Shown: positions 1 through 9,097 of the stretch, piece after piece | How the letters are laid out: every line of letters begins with the position of its first letter | Numbering within the stretch: position 1 is the first letter of the stretch | Origin: Beijerinckiaceae bacterium | GTDB lineage: Bacteria; Pseudomonadota; Alphaproteobacteria; Rhizobiales; Beijerinckiaceae | NCBI GenBank assembly: GCA_027532775.1 | Contig: JAPZTO010000001.1 | Coordinates: 496,001-560,000 of the forward strand | Length of the DNA stretch: 64,000 nucleotides | Reading direction: 5' to 3' | Program-made: the position numbers and the translations under genes | The notes under the pieces: model-generated | What the model saw: only the letters and a program-made list of their open reading frames with translations | Database searches by the model: none | Told to the model about the DNA's origin: nothing

Positions 1-943
1 TCTGGTCGTCCGGTCGAACTGGGGGCAGGACAAGCCGGGCATCCTCGTGCTCAGCCATCTCGACACGGTGCATCCGATGGGGTTCCTCGCCGGGCGCCTG
101 CCCTGGCGCGAGGAAGGGCCGATCGCGTTCGGCCCCGGTATCTACGACATGAAATCCGGGGCCTGCATTGCCCATCATGCCCTGCGCGCGACAACTGCCG
201 CGGGCGGTGGCCCGCTCGCTGTGACGCATCTCTATGTTTCTGACGAGGAAATCGGCAGCCCGACCTCCCGCCCGCTGATCGAGGCTCTGGGCCGGCAGGC
301 GAAATACGTGTTGGTCACCGAGCCCGCCCGCGATGGTGGAAAGATCGTCACGGCGCGCAAGGGCGTCGGGCGGTTCGATGTCCATATCCGCGGCGTCGCA
401 TCCCATGCCGGGGCCAAGCCGCATGAGGGGCGCAGCGCGATCCGCGAGTTGGGCCATGTCATCCTGGCGCTGGAAGGCCTGTGCGACGAGGCGCGCGGCG
501 TCACCGTCACCGTCGGTGTTGTGCAGGGCGGCACCAAGGCAAATGTCATTCCGGAAGAGGCGGTTGCTGCTGTCGACCTGCGTGTTCCGACCGCCGAACT
601 GGCGGAGGAACTCTGCGGCAAGATTATCGGCCTGAAGCCGAAGACAGAGGGCGTGACGATCACGGTCACCGGCGGCATGAACCGCCCGCCTTTCGAGCAG
701 ACGCCGGCAGCGAAGGCCCTTTTCGATCATGCCGCACGGCAGGCGGCGGAGATCGGGTTCGAGCTGGTCGGGGTGCATACCGGCGGCGGTTCGGATGGCA
801 ACTTCACCGCGCCGATGGCGGCCACGCTGGATGGTCTCGGCGTTGATGGCAAAGGCGCGCATACGGATTACGAGCAGATCGACTGCCGCACGATTGTGCC
901 ACGCGCACAATTGTTGCGCCGGCTCATGATGACACTGGCCTGA
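1..943 (+). CDS. M20-family metallopeptidase (carboxypeptidase G2-like), 5' truncated by the window
   Basis: The reading frame is open to the first base of the window, so the true start lies upstream. The visible 313 or so residues carry the M20 zinc-peptidase signature. H-L-D-T-V-H-P comes near the start (His and catalytic-partner Asp), followed by Y-D-M-K-S-G (bridging Asp), S-D-E-E-I-G (catalytic Glu and metal Glu), a dimerisation lid domain with S-H-A-G, and a C-terminal G-A-H-T-D-Y (last His ligand). This is the glutamate carboxypeptidase / CPG2-like branch, which hydrolyses C-terminal amino acids from peptides or folyl conjugates. The substrate cannot be told from sequence. selO starts 8 bp downstream on the same strand, so co-transcription is likely. 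Confidence 0.88.
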   Translation, partial: LVVRSNWGQDKPGILVLSHLDTVHPMGFLAGRLPWREEGPIAFGPGIYDMKSGACIAHHALRATTAAGGGPLAVTHLYVSDEEIGSPTSRPLIEALGRQAKYVLVTEPARDGGKIVTARKGVGRFDVHIRGVASHAGAKPHEGRSAIRELGHVILALEGLCDEARGVTVTVGVVQGGTKANVIPEEAVAAVDLRVPTAELAEELCGKIIGLKPKTEGVTITVTGGMNRPPFEQTPAAKALFDHAARQAAEIGFELVGVHTGGGSDGNFTAPMAATLDGLGVDGKGAHTDYEQIDCRTIVPRAQLLRRLMMTLA

Positions 944-951
944 GCGCAGCC

Positions 952-2379
952 GTGCCGGTTGATCCTGCCTACCGGCCGGAGCAGATCCATGCGGATCTCG
1001 GCCCTGCTTTCGCGGATCCCGTGAAGGCGGCGGAGTTTCCGGCGACGATCCTGCGCTACCGGAATGATCGCTGGGCGCGACGTGTCGGACTCGGCGCGCT
1101 GGACGATGCGGAATGGGTCGCCCATTTCGGCCGGTTCGAGCCGCTGCCGGGCTCGTTCGAAACGCCGCTCGCACTGCGCTACCATGGCCACCAGTTCCGC
1201 AGTTACAATCCGGATCTCGGTGACGGGCGCGGCTTCCTTTTCGCGCAACTACGAGACGAAGCTGGCCGCCTGCTCGATCTCGGCACCAAGGGCAGCGGCA
1301 AGACGCCTTATTCGCGCGGCGGAGACGGGCGCCTGACCCTCAAGGGCGGTGTCCGCGAGGTGCTCGCCACGGCGATGCTGGAAGCACTTGGCGTGGAGAC
1401 CTCGAAGAGCTTCTCGCTGGTCGAGACCGGCGAGGCACTCCACCGCAATGACGAGCCCTCGCCGACCCGTTCGGCCGTCCTCGTCCGGCTGTCACATGGG
1501 CATGTCCGGATCGGGACCTTCCAGCGCCTTCTGGCCGAAGGCGATACGGAAAGCCTCGCGCGGCTGGTGCAGCATTGCACCCGGCATTACCTTCCCGAGG
1601 CGCGGCGCGGGAGCCTGGCGGAAGAGGCGCTGGCGTTTTTCGATGCTGTCGCCGGCCGGACAGCACGAATGACGGCGCAATGGTTCGCCGCCGGCTTCGT
1701 ACACGGGGTTCTCAACACCGACAACATCAACATCACCGGCGAGAGCTTCGATTACGGGCCGTACCGGTTCCTGCCCTTCTATGATCCCGGCTTCACCGCA
1801 GCGTATTTCGACCAGACCGGCCTCTATGCTTTCGGCAGGCAGGCCGACACGATCGCATGGAATCTGGCGCGGTTGGCAGAATGCCTGATCCCGCTGACGC
1901 CTCAGGACGGGCTCGAGGCCGTGCTCGACACGTTCGGTGACCGGTTCTGGGACGCGCTCCGCACCGCCCTGTTCCGCCGGCTTGGCATCGCCACCGGGGA
2001 GATGGAGGCTGACACGGCCCTCATCCGGGCGCTGTTCACCGCGCTCAGGCAGACGCGGGCGCCGTTCGAGGCGGTGATGTTCGACCTTTATGGAGGGGCA
2101 ACCCGGCTGGACAAGGCGTTGGCCGGGCCACGCGCCGCGCTCTATGCCGGTGCGGAATTCTCGCCCTTCATCGATCTCTGGAGGGACCGCGCTGCCGCGC
2201 CGGATACGCGCCTGAATGCAGCCTATTTCGGGGCGGACGAGCCGGAAACCCTGCTCTATGACGAGATCGAGGCCCTCTGGGCGCCGATTGCCGAGCGCGA
2301 CAGCTGGATCGGCTTTGCCGGCAAGCTGACCGGGATCGAGCGCGTCCGCCTGGCCTACGGGTTTGCCCCTGATCCCTGA
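952..2379 (+). CDS. selO: Protein adenylyltransferase SelO (YdiU/UPF0061)
   Basis: A 475-residue pseudokinase-fold enzyme of the SelO family, which transfers AMP from ATP to Ser/Thr/Tyr of target proteins and is linked to redox stress. The length matches bacterial YdiU (about 480). Diagnostic segments are the HGHQF motif near residue 80, the nucleotide-binding run G-T-K-G-S-G-K-T-P-Y-S-R-G-G-D-G-R around residues 104-120, and L-N-T-D-N-I-N-I-T-G near residue 255 (catalytic loop with metal-binding Asn/Asp). The start is a GTG 8 bp after the M20 stop, with no strong Shine-Dalgarno. The C-terminus lacks the Cys-x-x-Sec tail of eukaryotic SelO, as expected for many bacterial members. Confidence 0.93.
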   Translation: MPVDPAYRPEQIHADLGPAFADPVKAAEFPATILRYRNDRWARRVGLGALDDAEWVAHFGRFEPLPGSFETPLALRYHGHQFRSYNPDLGDGRGFLFAQLRDEAGRLLDLGTKGSGKTPYSRGGDGRLTLKGGVREVLATAMLEALGVETSKSFSLVETGEALHRNDEPSPTRSAVLVRLSHGHVRIGTFQRLLAEGDTESLARLVQHCTRHYLPEARRGSLAEEALAFFDAVAGRTARMTAQWFAAGFVHGVLNTDNINITGESFDYGPYRFLPFYDPGFTAAYFDQTGLYAFGRQADTIAWNLARLAECLIPLTPQDGLEAVLDTFGDRFWDALRTALFRRLGIATGEMEADTALIRALFTALRQTRAPFEAVMFDLYGGATRLDKALAGPRAALYAGAEFSPFIDLWRDRAAAPDTRLNAAYFGADEPETLLYDEIEALWAPIAERDSWIGFAGKLTGIERVRLAYGFAPDP

Positions 2380-2394
2380 GCACCCGGCCGGGCG

Positions 2395-4059
2395 TTACAG
2401 GTGGATCAGTTCCCGCGCGGCGCGGAGATCCTCGGCGTAATGCACGAGCGGCTGGCCGAGGCCGGCCCGCTGCAACACCTGCCGCACCTGCGCATTTGCC
2501 CCGGTAATCACGAAAACCGCACCGGCCTTGTGCAGCCGATGGGCGAAGCGCTCGAGGCTCTTCGCAGCACTGCTATCCGCCAGGGGAACGTCCCGGAAAT
2601 CGAAGATGAAGGCGCGCGGCGGGATCGGCAGGCGTTCGAGCAGCACCGACACATTGCCGGCCGCCGCGAAGAAGAAGGCGCCGGTCAACCGGTAGACCAG
2701 CACATCGCCATCCGGGAATGCCGGATCGACCGGTTCCGCGCCATCCCTCTCCGCTGGAGGAGCAAGCCCCGCGACCTCGACCGATGTCGCCATGCGGTGC
2801 ATGAAGACGAAGGCGCCGAGCACGACGCCGACGCCGATGGCGATGGTCAGGTCGACAAGGATCGTCAGGACGAAGGTCGTCAGCAGGATCACCGCATCGG
2901 CGCGGGATGTCCGCAGCAGCCCCAGGAATTCGTGCTTCTCGGCCATGTTCCAGGCGACCACGGCGAGAACAGCGCCCAAGGCAGCCAAGGGAATATACGA
3001 GGCGAGCGGGGCGGCAACGAGCATGAAGGCCAGCAGATAGACCGCGTGGAGCATGCCGGCGACAGGGCCGCGGGCACCGGCGCGGACATTCGTCGCGGTC
3101 CGGGCGATCGTGCCGGTAACCGGCACGCCGCCGAACAGGACCGAGGCGATATTCGCGGCACCCTGGGCAATCAGCTCCATGTCGGAACGATGCCGGCCGC
3201 CGCTCATCCCGTCAGCGACGACGGCGCTCAGCAGCGATTCGATGGAACCCAGCAGGGCGATCGCGAGGGCGGCCGGAAACAGTTCGGCAAGCCGCGCGGC
3301 GGAAACCGGCGGCAAAGACGGGCTGGGCAGGCTGCTGGGCACGCCGCCGAAACGGCTGCCGATCGTGCCGATATCCAGCCCCAGAAGCCAGGCGAGCAAG
3401 GCTGCCACCGCCACGGTGATCAGCAGGCCGGGCCAGGCCGGGCGCCAGCGCCGGAAGGCGAGGATCATCAGCACGGAAAGGCCGGCCACCAGCATGGTCG
3501 GGCCGCTGGCGCTGGGCAGGCTGGCCCAGATCGCGGCGAGCTTGGGCAGCAGGGCAGCCGGCTCCTTCTCCATGGCCAGCCCCAGCAATTCCTTGATCTG
3601 GCTGGCAAAGATGATGACGGCGATACCAGCCGTGAACCCAACCGTGACCGGAAACGGAATGTAGCGGATATACCCCCCGAGGCGCAGGAAACCGATCCCC
3701 ATCATCATGAGACCGGCCATGATCGTGGCGAGGACCAGCCCGTCATAGCCATGGACCTGCACGATGCCGGCAATCAGCACGATAAAGGCGCCGGCAGGTC
3801 CGCCGATCTGGTAGCGGCTGCCGCCAAGCGCGGAGATCAGGAAGCCGCCGACAATGGCGGTGTAGAGCCCGCGATCCGGCGAGAGGCCGCAGGCAATCGC
3901 GATGGCCATGGAAAGCGGCAGGGCAACGATGGCGACAGTGAGACCGGCAATGGCATCGGCCCGGAAATCACGGGTGCTGTAGCCCTCGCGCAGGACGGTC
4001 AGCAGCTTGGGCGTCAGTTCCGGCATCGCAGGGGCCTCATGTCGCTCGACATGGCTCAT
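2395..4059 (-). CDS. SulP/SLC26-family anion permease with C-terminal STAS domain
   Basis: A 554-residue inner-membrane transporter. Residues 30-420 are a series of hydrophobic helices with SulP hallmarks: the early A-G-L-T-V-A-I-V-A-L-P segment, then G-L-Y-T-A-I-V-G-G and G-G-P-A-G-A-F. A cytosolic STAS domain follows from about residue 440, with the D-F-R-D-V-P-x-x-D-S-S-A region where phospho-sites occur in such domains. The family carries sulfate, bicarbonate, dicarboxylates or other anions; the substrate is not determinable here. Its ATG overlaps the stop of the upstream amidohydrolase by 4 bp, so the two are translationally coupled. That neighbour raises the possibility of a purine-related or other organic-anion substrate (inference). 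Confidence 0.92.
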   Translation of the reverse strand: MSHVERHEAPAMPELTPKLLTVLREGYSTRDFRADAIAGLTVAIVALPLSMAIAIACGLSPDRGLYTAIVGGFLISALGGSRYQIGGPAGAFIVLIAGIVQVHGYDGLVLATIMAGLMMMGIGFLRLGGYIRYIPFPVTVGFTAGIAVIIFASQIKELLGLAMEKEPAALLPKLAAIWASLPSASGPTMLVAGLSVLMILAFRRWRPAWPGLLITVAVAALLAWLLGLDIGTIGSRFGGVPSSLPSPSLPPVSAARLAELFPAALAIALLGSIESLLSAVVADGMSGGRHRSDMELIAQGAANIASVLFGGVPVTGTIARTATNVRAGARGPVAGMLHAVYLLAFMLVAAPLASYIPLAALGAVLAVVAWNMAEKHEFLGLLRTSRADAVILLTTFVLTILVDLTIAIGVGVVLGAFVFMHRMATSVEVAGLAPPAERDGAEPVDPAFPDGDVLVYRLTGAFFFAAAGNVSVLLERLPIPPRAFIFDFRDVPLADSSAAKSLERFAHRLHKAGAVFVITGANAQVRQVLQRAGLGQPLVHYAEDLRAARELIHL

Positions 4060-5423
4060 GACGCGAGCCCGGCCTTGACGCGGAGCTGATGCGCCAGACG
4101 ATTATGGTGCTCGGCCTGAACCGGCGGGTCGATTGTCAGCATCTCGCCCTTCCGGACAATCATGCGGCCATTGATCATGCTGTAGCTCACTTTCGGCGGC
4201 GTGCAGAAGACCAGGGCCGCAACGGGATCTGCCTGTGCACCGGCGAAATCGAGACCGGTCACGTCGAATGCGACGAGATCCGCCGCCATGCCGGGCGCCA
4301 GCGCGCCGATATCGTTGCGGCCAAGCACCCGCGCGCCGCCAAGCGTCGCCAGTTCCAGCGCCTCGCGCGCCGACATGGCCGCCGGGCCAAAGCCGACCCG
4401 CTGGAGCAGCATGGCCTGCCGGGCTTCGGCGAGAATATGGCCGGCATCGGCCGAGGCAGAGCCGTCAACCCCGAGCCCGACCGGCACGCCGGCCGCGCGC
4501 ATCTTGCCAAGAGGTGCAATGCCGGAAGCCAGGCGCATGTTCGAGCAGGGGCAATGCGCCACGCCCGTCCCGGTCCGGCCGAAGAGGCGGATGGCCTTGT
4601 CGTCCAGTTTCACGCAATGGGCATGCCAGACATCCGGCCCGACCCAGTCGAGGCTCTCGACATAATCTGCCGGATCCTTGCCGAAGACCTCGAGGGAATA
4701 GGCGATATCATTGTCATTCTCGGCAAGATGGGTGTGCAGCGAGACGCCGCATTGCCGCGCCAGCTTCGCGCTTTCGCGCATCAGGTCTTCGCTGACGGTG
4801 AAGGGCGAGCAGGGCGCTATGACGATGCGCAGCATCGCGAAGCGCGAGGCATCATGATATTCCTCCACGAGCCGATGCATCTCGCGCAGGATGGCCGGTT
4901 CCTCCTCCACCACGTTGTCCGGCGGCAAGCCGCCCTTAGACTCGCCGACGCTCATGGCGCCGCGCGCGGCATGGAAGCGGATGCCGACCCGGCGCGCCGC
5001 CTCGATCGCATCGTCCAGCCGCGAGCCGTTCGGGTAGATGTAGAGATGATCCGAAGAGGTGGTGCATCCCGAGAGGACCAGCTCTGTCATCGCTGTGACG
5101 GCCGAGACATGGATCATCTCCGGCGTCAGATGGGCCCAGATCGGGTAATGCGCTTTCAGCCAGCCGAAAAGCTCGGCATCCTGGCCGCCCGGGGTCGCGC
5201 GCGTGAGCGACTGGACCATGTGGTGATGCGTATTGACGAGGCCAGGCAGGACGACATGGCCGGCCAGGTCGATAACCGTTCCGGCTTCCGGCAGCTTTTC
5301 GTCTGCCGCCCCGACCTGAATGATCTCCGGCCCGTCGACAAGGATGAAGCCCCCCGGCAATTCCCGCCGGTGCGCATCCATGGTGGCTACGACCAGCGCA
5401 TTCCTGAAGAGGATCCGACTCAT
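4056..5423 (-). CDS. Amidohydrolase-superfamily deaminase, 8-oxoguanine deaminase-like
   Basis: 455 residues of the cytosine/guanine-deaminase-like amidohydrolase superfamily. Metal ligands are visible: T-H-H-H-M near residue 66, T-H-L-A-E-N-D near 233, H-A-H-C near 266, and G-V-D-G-S-A-S near 320. The S-D-H-L-Y-I-Y-P-N-G segment and the G-S-A-S-A-D variant fit the 8-oxoguanine deaminase / hydroxyatrazine-hydrolase subgroup, which converts 8-oxoguanine to urate in purine catabolism. The end overlaps the SulP start by 4 bp. It is divergent from anmK across a 98-bp gap. An alternative is another N-heterocycle deaminase (AtzB/TrzN-like). Confidence 0.82.
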   Translation of the reverse strand: MSRILFRNALVVATMDAHRRELPGGFILVDGPEIIQVGAADEKLPEAGTVIDLAGHVVLPGLVNTHHHMVQSLTRATPGGQDAELFGWLKAHYPIWAHLTPEMIHVSAVTAMTELVLSGCTTSSDHLYIYPNGSRLDDAIEAARRVGIRFHAARGAMSVGESKGGLPPDNVVEEEPAILREMHRLVEEYHDASRFAMLRIVIAPCSPFTVSEDLMRESAKLARQCGVSLHTHLAENDNDIAYSLEVFGKDPADYVESLDWVGPDVWHAHCVKLDDKAIRLFGRTGTGVAHCPCSNMRLASGIAPLGKMRAAGVPVGLGVDGSASADAGHILAEARQAMLLQRVGFGPAAMSAREALELATLGGARVLGRNDIGALAPGMAADLVAFDVTGLDFAGAQADPVAALVFCTPPKVSYSMINGRMIVRKGEMLTIDPPVQAEHHNRLAHQLRVKAGLAS

Positions 5424-5521
5424 GGTTCAACGCCCCCCGGCGACTCTCGCTGCCAGAATGTCTGGTTCGCCGGCCAAGGTCCAGCATACTGATGGAGGAT
5501 GATTCGCGAGGGGGAATGCAG

Positions 5522-6610
5522 GTGACAGGGATGATCCGTGCCGTCGGCGCCATCAGCGGCACTTCGATGGATGCGATCGACGTGGCGGTGCTGGAAAGCG
5601 ACGGGCTTTCCCGCGTACACACGCTCGGCGGCGGAGCGATGCCCTATCCGCCAGCTTTGCGGGCGAAGCTGCAGGCGGTCATTGCTGATCCTGCCCGCGC
5701 CGAAGCCGGCAACCTCGATTCGCTTGAGGCCGAGGTGACGGACGCTTTTGCCGTCGCGATCCGGACGGTCCTGACCCAGAGGGGGCTTGATCCCGCGACG
5801 GTCGATCTCGTCGGCCTGCATGGTCAGACGGTGTTCCACCGGCCGGAACGGCGCATCACGCGGCAGTTGGGGAACGGGGCCCAACTCGCGCAGGCGCTCG
5901 GCCGGCCGGTCGTGAACCGTTTCCGCCACGCGGATGTTGCGGCCGGCGGACAGGGCGCCCCTTTGGTGCCGCTCTACCATGCAGCGCTCGCCGCGCCGCT
6001 CGACAAGCCTGTCGTGGTGCTCAATCTCGGCGGGGTGGCGAACATCAGCTATCTCGACGGCGAGACCGTTCTCGCCTGCGATACCGGCCCAGCCTCGGCG
6101 CTGATCGACGATGCGATGATGCATCATTTCGGCGAGCCGTATGACCGGGATGGCCGGGTCGCCAGCCGGGGGACGATCGACAGGCAGCTCGTCGCCGGAT
6201 GGCTCGAACACCCGTTCTTTGCACAGCCGCTGCCGAAATCGCTCGACCGCAATGATTTCCATCGCCTGACGCGGGCAGCCCGCGGCCTTGCCCCGGCGGA
6301 CGAGATCGCCACGCTTTCCGCCTTCACGATTGCCGCAACCTCAGCCATCACGCACCATCTGCCGAAGCCGGCGCAGCAATGGCTCGTCACGGGCGGCGGA
6401 CGCCATAATCCCGTCTTCATGCGCGGCTTTGCCGAAACGCTGGGTGTTCCGGTTGAACCGGTGGAAACCGCCGGCTGGGATGGCGACCTGCTGGAGGCGG
6501 AGTGCTTCGCCTATCTCGCCATCCGCTCGCGCCTAGGGCTTCCGCTGAGCCTGCCGGGCACGACGGGCGTGCCCGTGCCCATGCCGGGCGGAGATTTCTG
6601 GCCGGCCTGA
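5522..6610 (+). CDS. anmK: Anhydro-N-acetylmuramic acid kinase
   Basis: AnmK phosphorylates and opens 1,6-anhydro-MurNAc to MurNAc-6-phosphate during peptidoglycan recycling in the cytosol. Family features are the N-terminal A-I-S-G-T-S-M-D-A-I-D phosphate-binding segment, G-L-H-G-Q-T-V-F-H, V-L-N-L-G-G-V-A-N-I, D-T-G-P-A, and the late V-T-G-G-G-R-H-N-P sugar-kinase motif. The length is about 362 residues, normal for the family. Start choice: in-frame ATGs exist at 5492 and 5516, but the AGGGGG Shine-Dalgarno (about 5509-5514) is correctly spaced only for the GTG at 5522 (or ATG 5531). The gene converges on the phosphatase with 1 bp between stops. Confidence 0.95.
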   Translation: MTGMIRAVGAISGTSMDAIDVAVLESDGLSRVHTLGGGAMPYPPALRAKLQAVIADPARAEAGNLDSLEAEVTDAFAVAIRTVLTQRGLDPATVDLVGLHGQTVFHRPERRITRQLGNGAQLAQALGRPVVNRFRHADVAAGGQGAPLVPLYHAALAAPLDKPVVVLNLGGVANISYLDGETVLACDTGPASALIDDAMMHHFGEPYDRDGRVASRGTIDRQLVAGWLEHPFFAQPLPKSLDRNDFHRLTRAARGLAPADEIATLSAFTIAATSAITHHLPKPAQQWLVTGGGRHNPVFMRGFAETLGVPVEPVETAGWDGDLLEAECFAYLAIRSRLGLPLSLPGTTGVPVPMPGGDFWPA

Positions 6611-6611
6611 C

Positions 6612-7067
6612 TTACCCGGCCCGTCGGACCCGAGGGCCGATCACGTCCCGGATATGCCGGTCGATCATGTCGCGGACGCGGCGATAGGCCTCGAGGCGCT
6701 GGTCGCGCGTGCCTGTCACCTGCGTGGCATCCTCGATCGGCCAATAGAGCAGTTCCACGGAGGTGGCGCGCAGCAGCTCCCGGGCCCGGGCATGGGCTTC
6801 CGGAGAGAGCGCCACCACCAGGTCGAAACCCTCGCAATCGATCTCGTCCAGCGTATGGGGTTCGTCGCCCTCGAAATCGATACCGAGTTCGCGCAAGGCG
6901 GAAAGGGCGAAGCCGTCCCGATCCAGTTTCGAAAGACCGGCGGAATCCACATAGAGTGTGCGGCCATAGCGCATCCGCGCCAGCCCTTCCGCCATGGGCG
7001 AGCGGACGGCATTCATGGAACACACGAAAAGGACCGCCTGCAGCGGAGGCGAAGAGGGTTCACTCAC
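6612..7067 (-). CDS. Low-molecular-weight protein-tyrosine-phosphatase / ArsC-like protein
   Basis: 151 residues with the phosphatase loop C-S-M-N-A-V-R-S-P near the N-terminus (Cys16 nucleophile, Arg22), the CX5R signature of the LMW-PTP and thioredoxin-linked arsenate reductase fold. It starts with GTG overlapping the stop of the UPF0262 gene (GTGA), so it is the third gene of the hisD-UPF0262 operon. This arrangement is conserved in many alphaproteobacteria. Whether it dephosphorylates proteins or reduces arsenate is unknown. No arsenic-resistance genes are nearby, so a phosphatase-like housekeeping role is more likely (inference). Confidence 0.88.
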   Translation of the reverse strand: MSEPSSPPLQAVLFVCSMNAVRSPMAEGLARMRYGRTLYVDSAGLSKLDRDGFALSALRELGIDFEGDEPHTLDEIDCEGFDLVVALSPEAHARARELLRATSVELLYWPIEDATQVTGTRDQRLEAYRRVRDMIDRHIRDVIGPRVRRAG

Positions 7068-7558
7068 CGGTCCTGCCCCTTCCAGGACAGGGCAGCAATC
7101 AGGGTGAAGAGCCGCCGGGCCGTCTTGTGGTCGATCTCGATCTTGCCTTCGAGCCGCTCGATGACGAGGCCAGCCCCTTCGTCATGGACACCCCGGCGGC
7201 CCATGTCGATGGCCTCGATCCGTTCCGGCGACGCGGAGCGGATGGCCTCGTAATAGCTTTCGCAGATCAGGAAATAATCCTTGATCACCTTGCGGAAGGG
7301 CGAAAGCGAAAGCAGATGCGCCACGACCGGGCTGGCATCCTCGCGCCGGATGTCAAAGGAAAGCCGGTTGGCCACAAGGCCGAGGGACAAGGTGTAGGGG
7401 CCGCCGGCATCGCCGGGGATCCCGAACACGTTTTCCTCGACAAGGTCATAGATGGCGATGGCGCGCTCATGCTCCTGATCGGGCGTGCCGCGCTCGATCG
7501 AGGCCTCGTCGAGCGTGACCGCAACCAGCCGCCGCATGTCGGACCCTTCAGCGCCCAT
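7064..7558 (-). CDS. UPF0262 family protein
   Basis: 164 residues matching the alphaproteobacterial UPF0262 family: an R-L-V-A-V-T-L-D-E start, [11 protein letters not shown] near residue 30, the hydrophilic I-K-D-Y-F[11 protein letters not shown] segment, and a C-terminal [10 protein letters not shown]. The function is unknown. The gene lies between hisD (3 bp upstream) and the LMW phosphatase (4-bp overlap downstream), its usual genomic position, so it is almost certainly co-transcribed. No membrane helix or signal peptide is seen. Confidence 0.9.
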   Translation of the reverse strand: MGAEGSDMRRLVAVTLDEASIERGTPDQEHERAIAIYDLVEENVFGIPGDAGGPYTLSLGLVANRLSFDIRREDASPVVAHLLSLSPFRKVIKDYFLICESYYEAIRSASPERIEAIDMGRRGVHDEGAGLVIERLEGKIEIDHKTARRLFTLIAALSWKGQDR

Positions 7559-7561
7559 CGA

Positions 7562-8899
7562 TCAACGCCGGTTCAGCCGGATCGCGACGGACCGGGCATG
7601 GGCATCAAGGCCCTCGGCCTCGCCCAGCGTAATGGCCGTGGGCCCGAGAACGGCCAGCTGGTCAGGGCCGCAGCGGAGGATCGAGGAGCGCTTCATGAAG
7701 TCGAGGACGCCCAACCCCGAGGCAAACCGCGCCGAGCGGGCTGTCGGCAGGACATGGTTCGAGCCGCCGACATAGTCTCCGATGGCTTCAGGCGTATAGG
7801 CGCCGAGGAAGATCGCGCCGGCCTCACGGATGCGCAGGGCCACGCCCTCCGGATCCCGCGTGTGGATCTCGAGATGCTCGGCGGCGAGGCGATTGGCGAT
7901 CCGGGTTGCGTCGATCATGTCCTCGACAAGGATGATCGCCCCGTTATCCCGCCAGCTCGCCGCGGCGATATCCTTGCGGGAGAGCGTCGCGAGCTGGCCA
8001 TTCACCGCAGCGACCACCTCCTCGGCAAGGTCGGCCTCGCTGGTGATCAGGATCGACTGCGCGGCGGTGTCATGCTCGGCCTGTGCCAGCAGATCGGCGG
8101 CAATCCATTCGGCATTGGCGGAACGATCGGCAATGATCACCACTTCGGAAGGGCCAGCGATCATGTCGATGCCGACCTGGCCAAAGACCTGGCGCTTCGC
8201 CGCCGCCACATAGGCATTGCCCGGCCCGACAATCTTCGAGACCGGGCGGATCGTCTCCGTGCCATAAGCCAGCGCGGCCACGGCCTGCGCCCCGCCGATC
8301 CGGTAGATCTCGTCCACGCCGGCAAGCTGCGCCGCTGCGAGAACCAGCGGCGACAGGTTTCCGCGCGGCGTCGGCACCACCATCACCACCCGGTCGACGC
8401 CGGCCACCTTGGCGGGGATGGCGTTCATCAAGACCGAGGACGGATAGGAGGCCGATCCGCCGGGCACGTAGAGGCCCACGGCGGCGATCGGCGTCCAGCG
8501 CCAGCCGAGTTTCACCCCGAGATGATCCTCGAACACATCGTCACGCGGGACCTGCCGTTCGTGGAAAGCGCGGATGCGCCGGGCGGCGATTTTCAACGCG
8601 TCGAGATGCGCGTTCTTGCACTGGTTGACGGCGTCGGTGACTTCCGCCTCGGTGAAGCGGACGCCCGTTCCGCGCAGGTCGATCCCGTCAAACCGGAGCG
8701 TGAAGTCGCGGACCGCGTTGTCGCCGCGCAGTTTCACATCCGCAAGGATCCCCGCGACGACCTTGTCCACATCGGCCGCGACCTCCCGCTTGGAGCCGGC
8801 CATGGCCACGAAACGCCGTTCGAAATCGGCATCAGCCGTCGAGAGGCGCCAGCGCGGCGAGACATCGCTACCCGTCAGCCGGGGGGAATGGTGCACCAA
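7562..8899 (-). CDS. hisD: Histidinol dehydrogenase
   Basis: HisD catalyses the last two steps of histidine synthesis, the NAD-dependent oxidation of L-histidinol to L-histidine, in the cytosol with Zn. The 445 residues are normal for the family. Recognisable stretches are G-L-Y-V-P-G-G near residue 140, the long G-P-G-N-A-Y-V-A-A-A-K motif, I-A-G-P-S-E, and A-E-H-L-E-I-H near 330 (catalytic Glu/His). The open frame begins with TTG at 8899 followed directly by GTG at 8896, with no ATG and no clear Shine-Dalgarno, so the start is uncertain by a few codons. It leads the operon hisD-UPF0262-phosphatase. Confidence 0.97.
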   Translation of the reverse strand: MVHHSPRLTGSDVSPRWRLSTADADFERRFVAMAGSKREVAADVDKVVAGILADVKLRGDNAVRDFTLRFDGIDLRGTGVRFTEAEVTDAVNQCKNAHLDALKIAARRIRAFHERQVPRDDVFEDHLGVKLGWRWTPIAAVGLYVPGGSASYPSSVLMNAIPAKVAGVDRVVMVVPTPRGNLSPLVLAAAQLAGVDEIYRIGGAQAVAALAYGTETIRPVSKIVGPGNAYVAAAKRQVFGQVGIDMIAGPSEVVIIADRSANAEWIAADLLAQAEHDTAAQSILITSEADLAEEVVAAVNGQLATLSRKDIAAASWRDNGAIILVEDMIDATRIANRLAAEHLEIHTRDPEGVALRIREAGAIFLGAYTPEAIGDYVGGSNHVLPTARSARFASGLGVLDFMKRSSILRCGPDQLAVLGPTAITLGEAEGLDAHARSVAIRLNRR

Positions 8900-9097
8900 G
8901 GACGGGCCCTCGCTCGAATTCGACTTCCTCGTTGTTACCCACCCTCCGGCGTGGCTGCAACGGTCTCGATACGACTTTATCGCAGTGCGACAAGGACATC
9001 TCCATTCTGTCGCATCGGTGAAACGGGAATCCGGCTTGGGTTTGTCCGCAATCTGGCCTAGCCTGACGTCGTTGTTGTCTTTCTTCCGAGGTCATCC

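Noticed and set aside
952-2379. Possible selenoprotein form of SelO
   Set aside because: The frame ends in an ordinary TGA after a family-length protein, with no Cys-x-x upstream of it and no following SECIS-like context that I can see.
2401-9061. Plus-strand open frames opposite the SulP, deaminase and hisD genes (2401-4089, 4089-5492, 6956-9061)
   Set aside because: The same antisense effect; real, motif-bearing genes occupy the minus strand.
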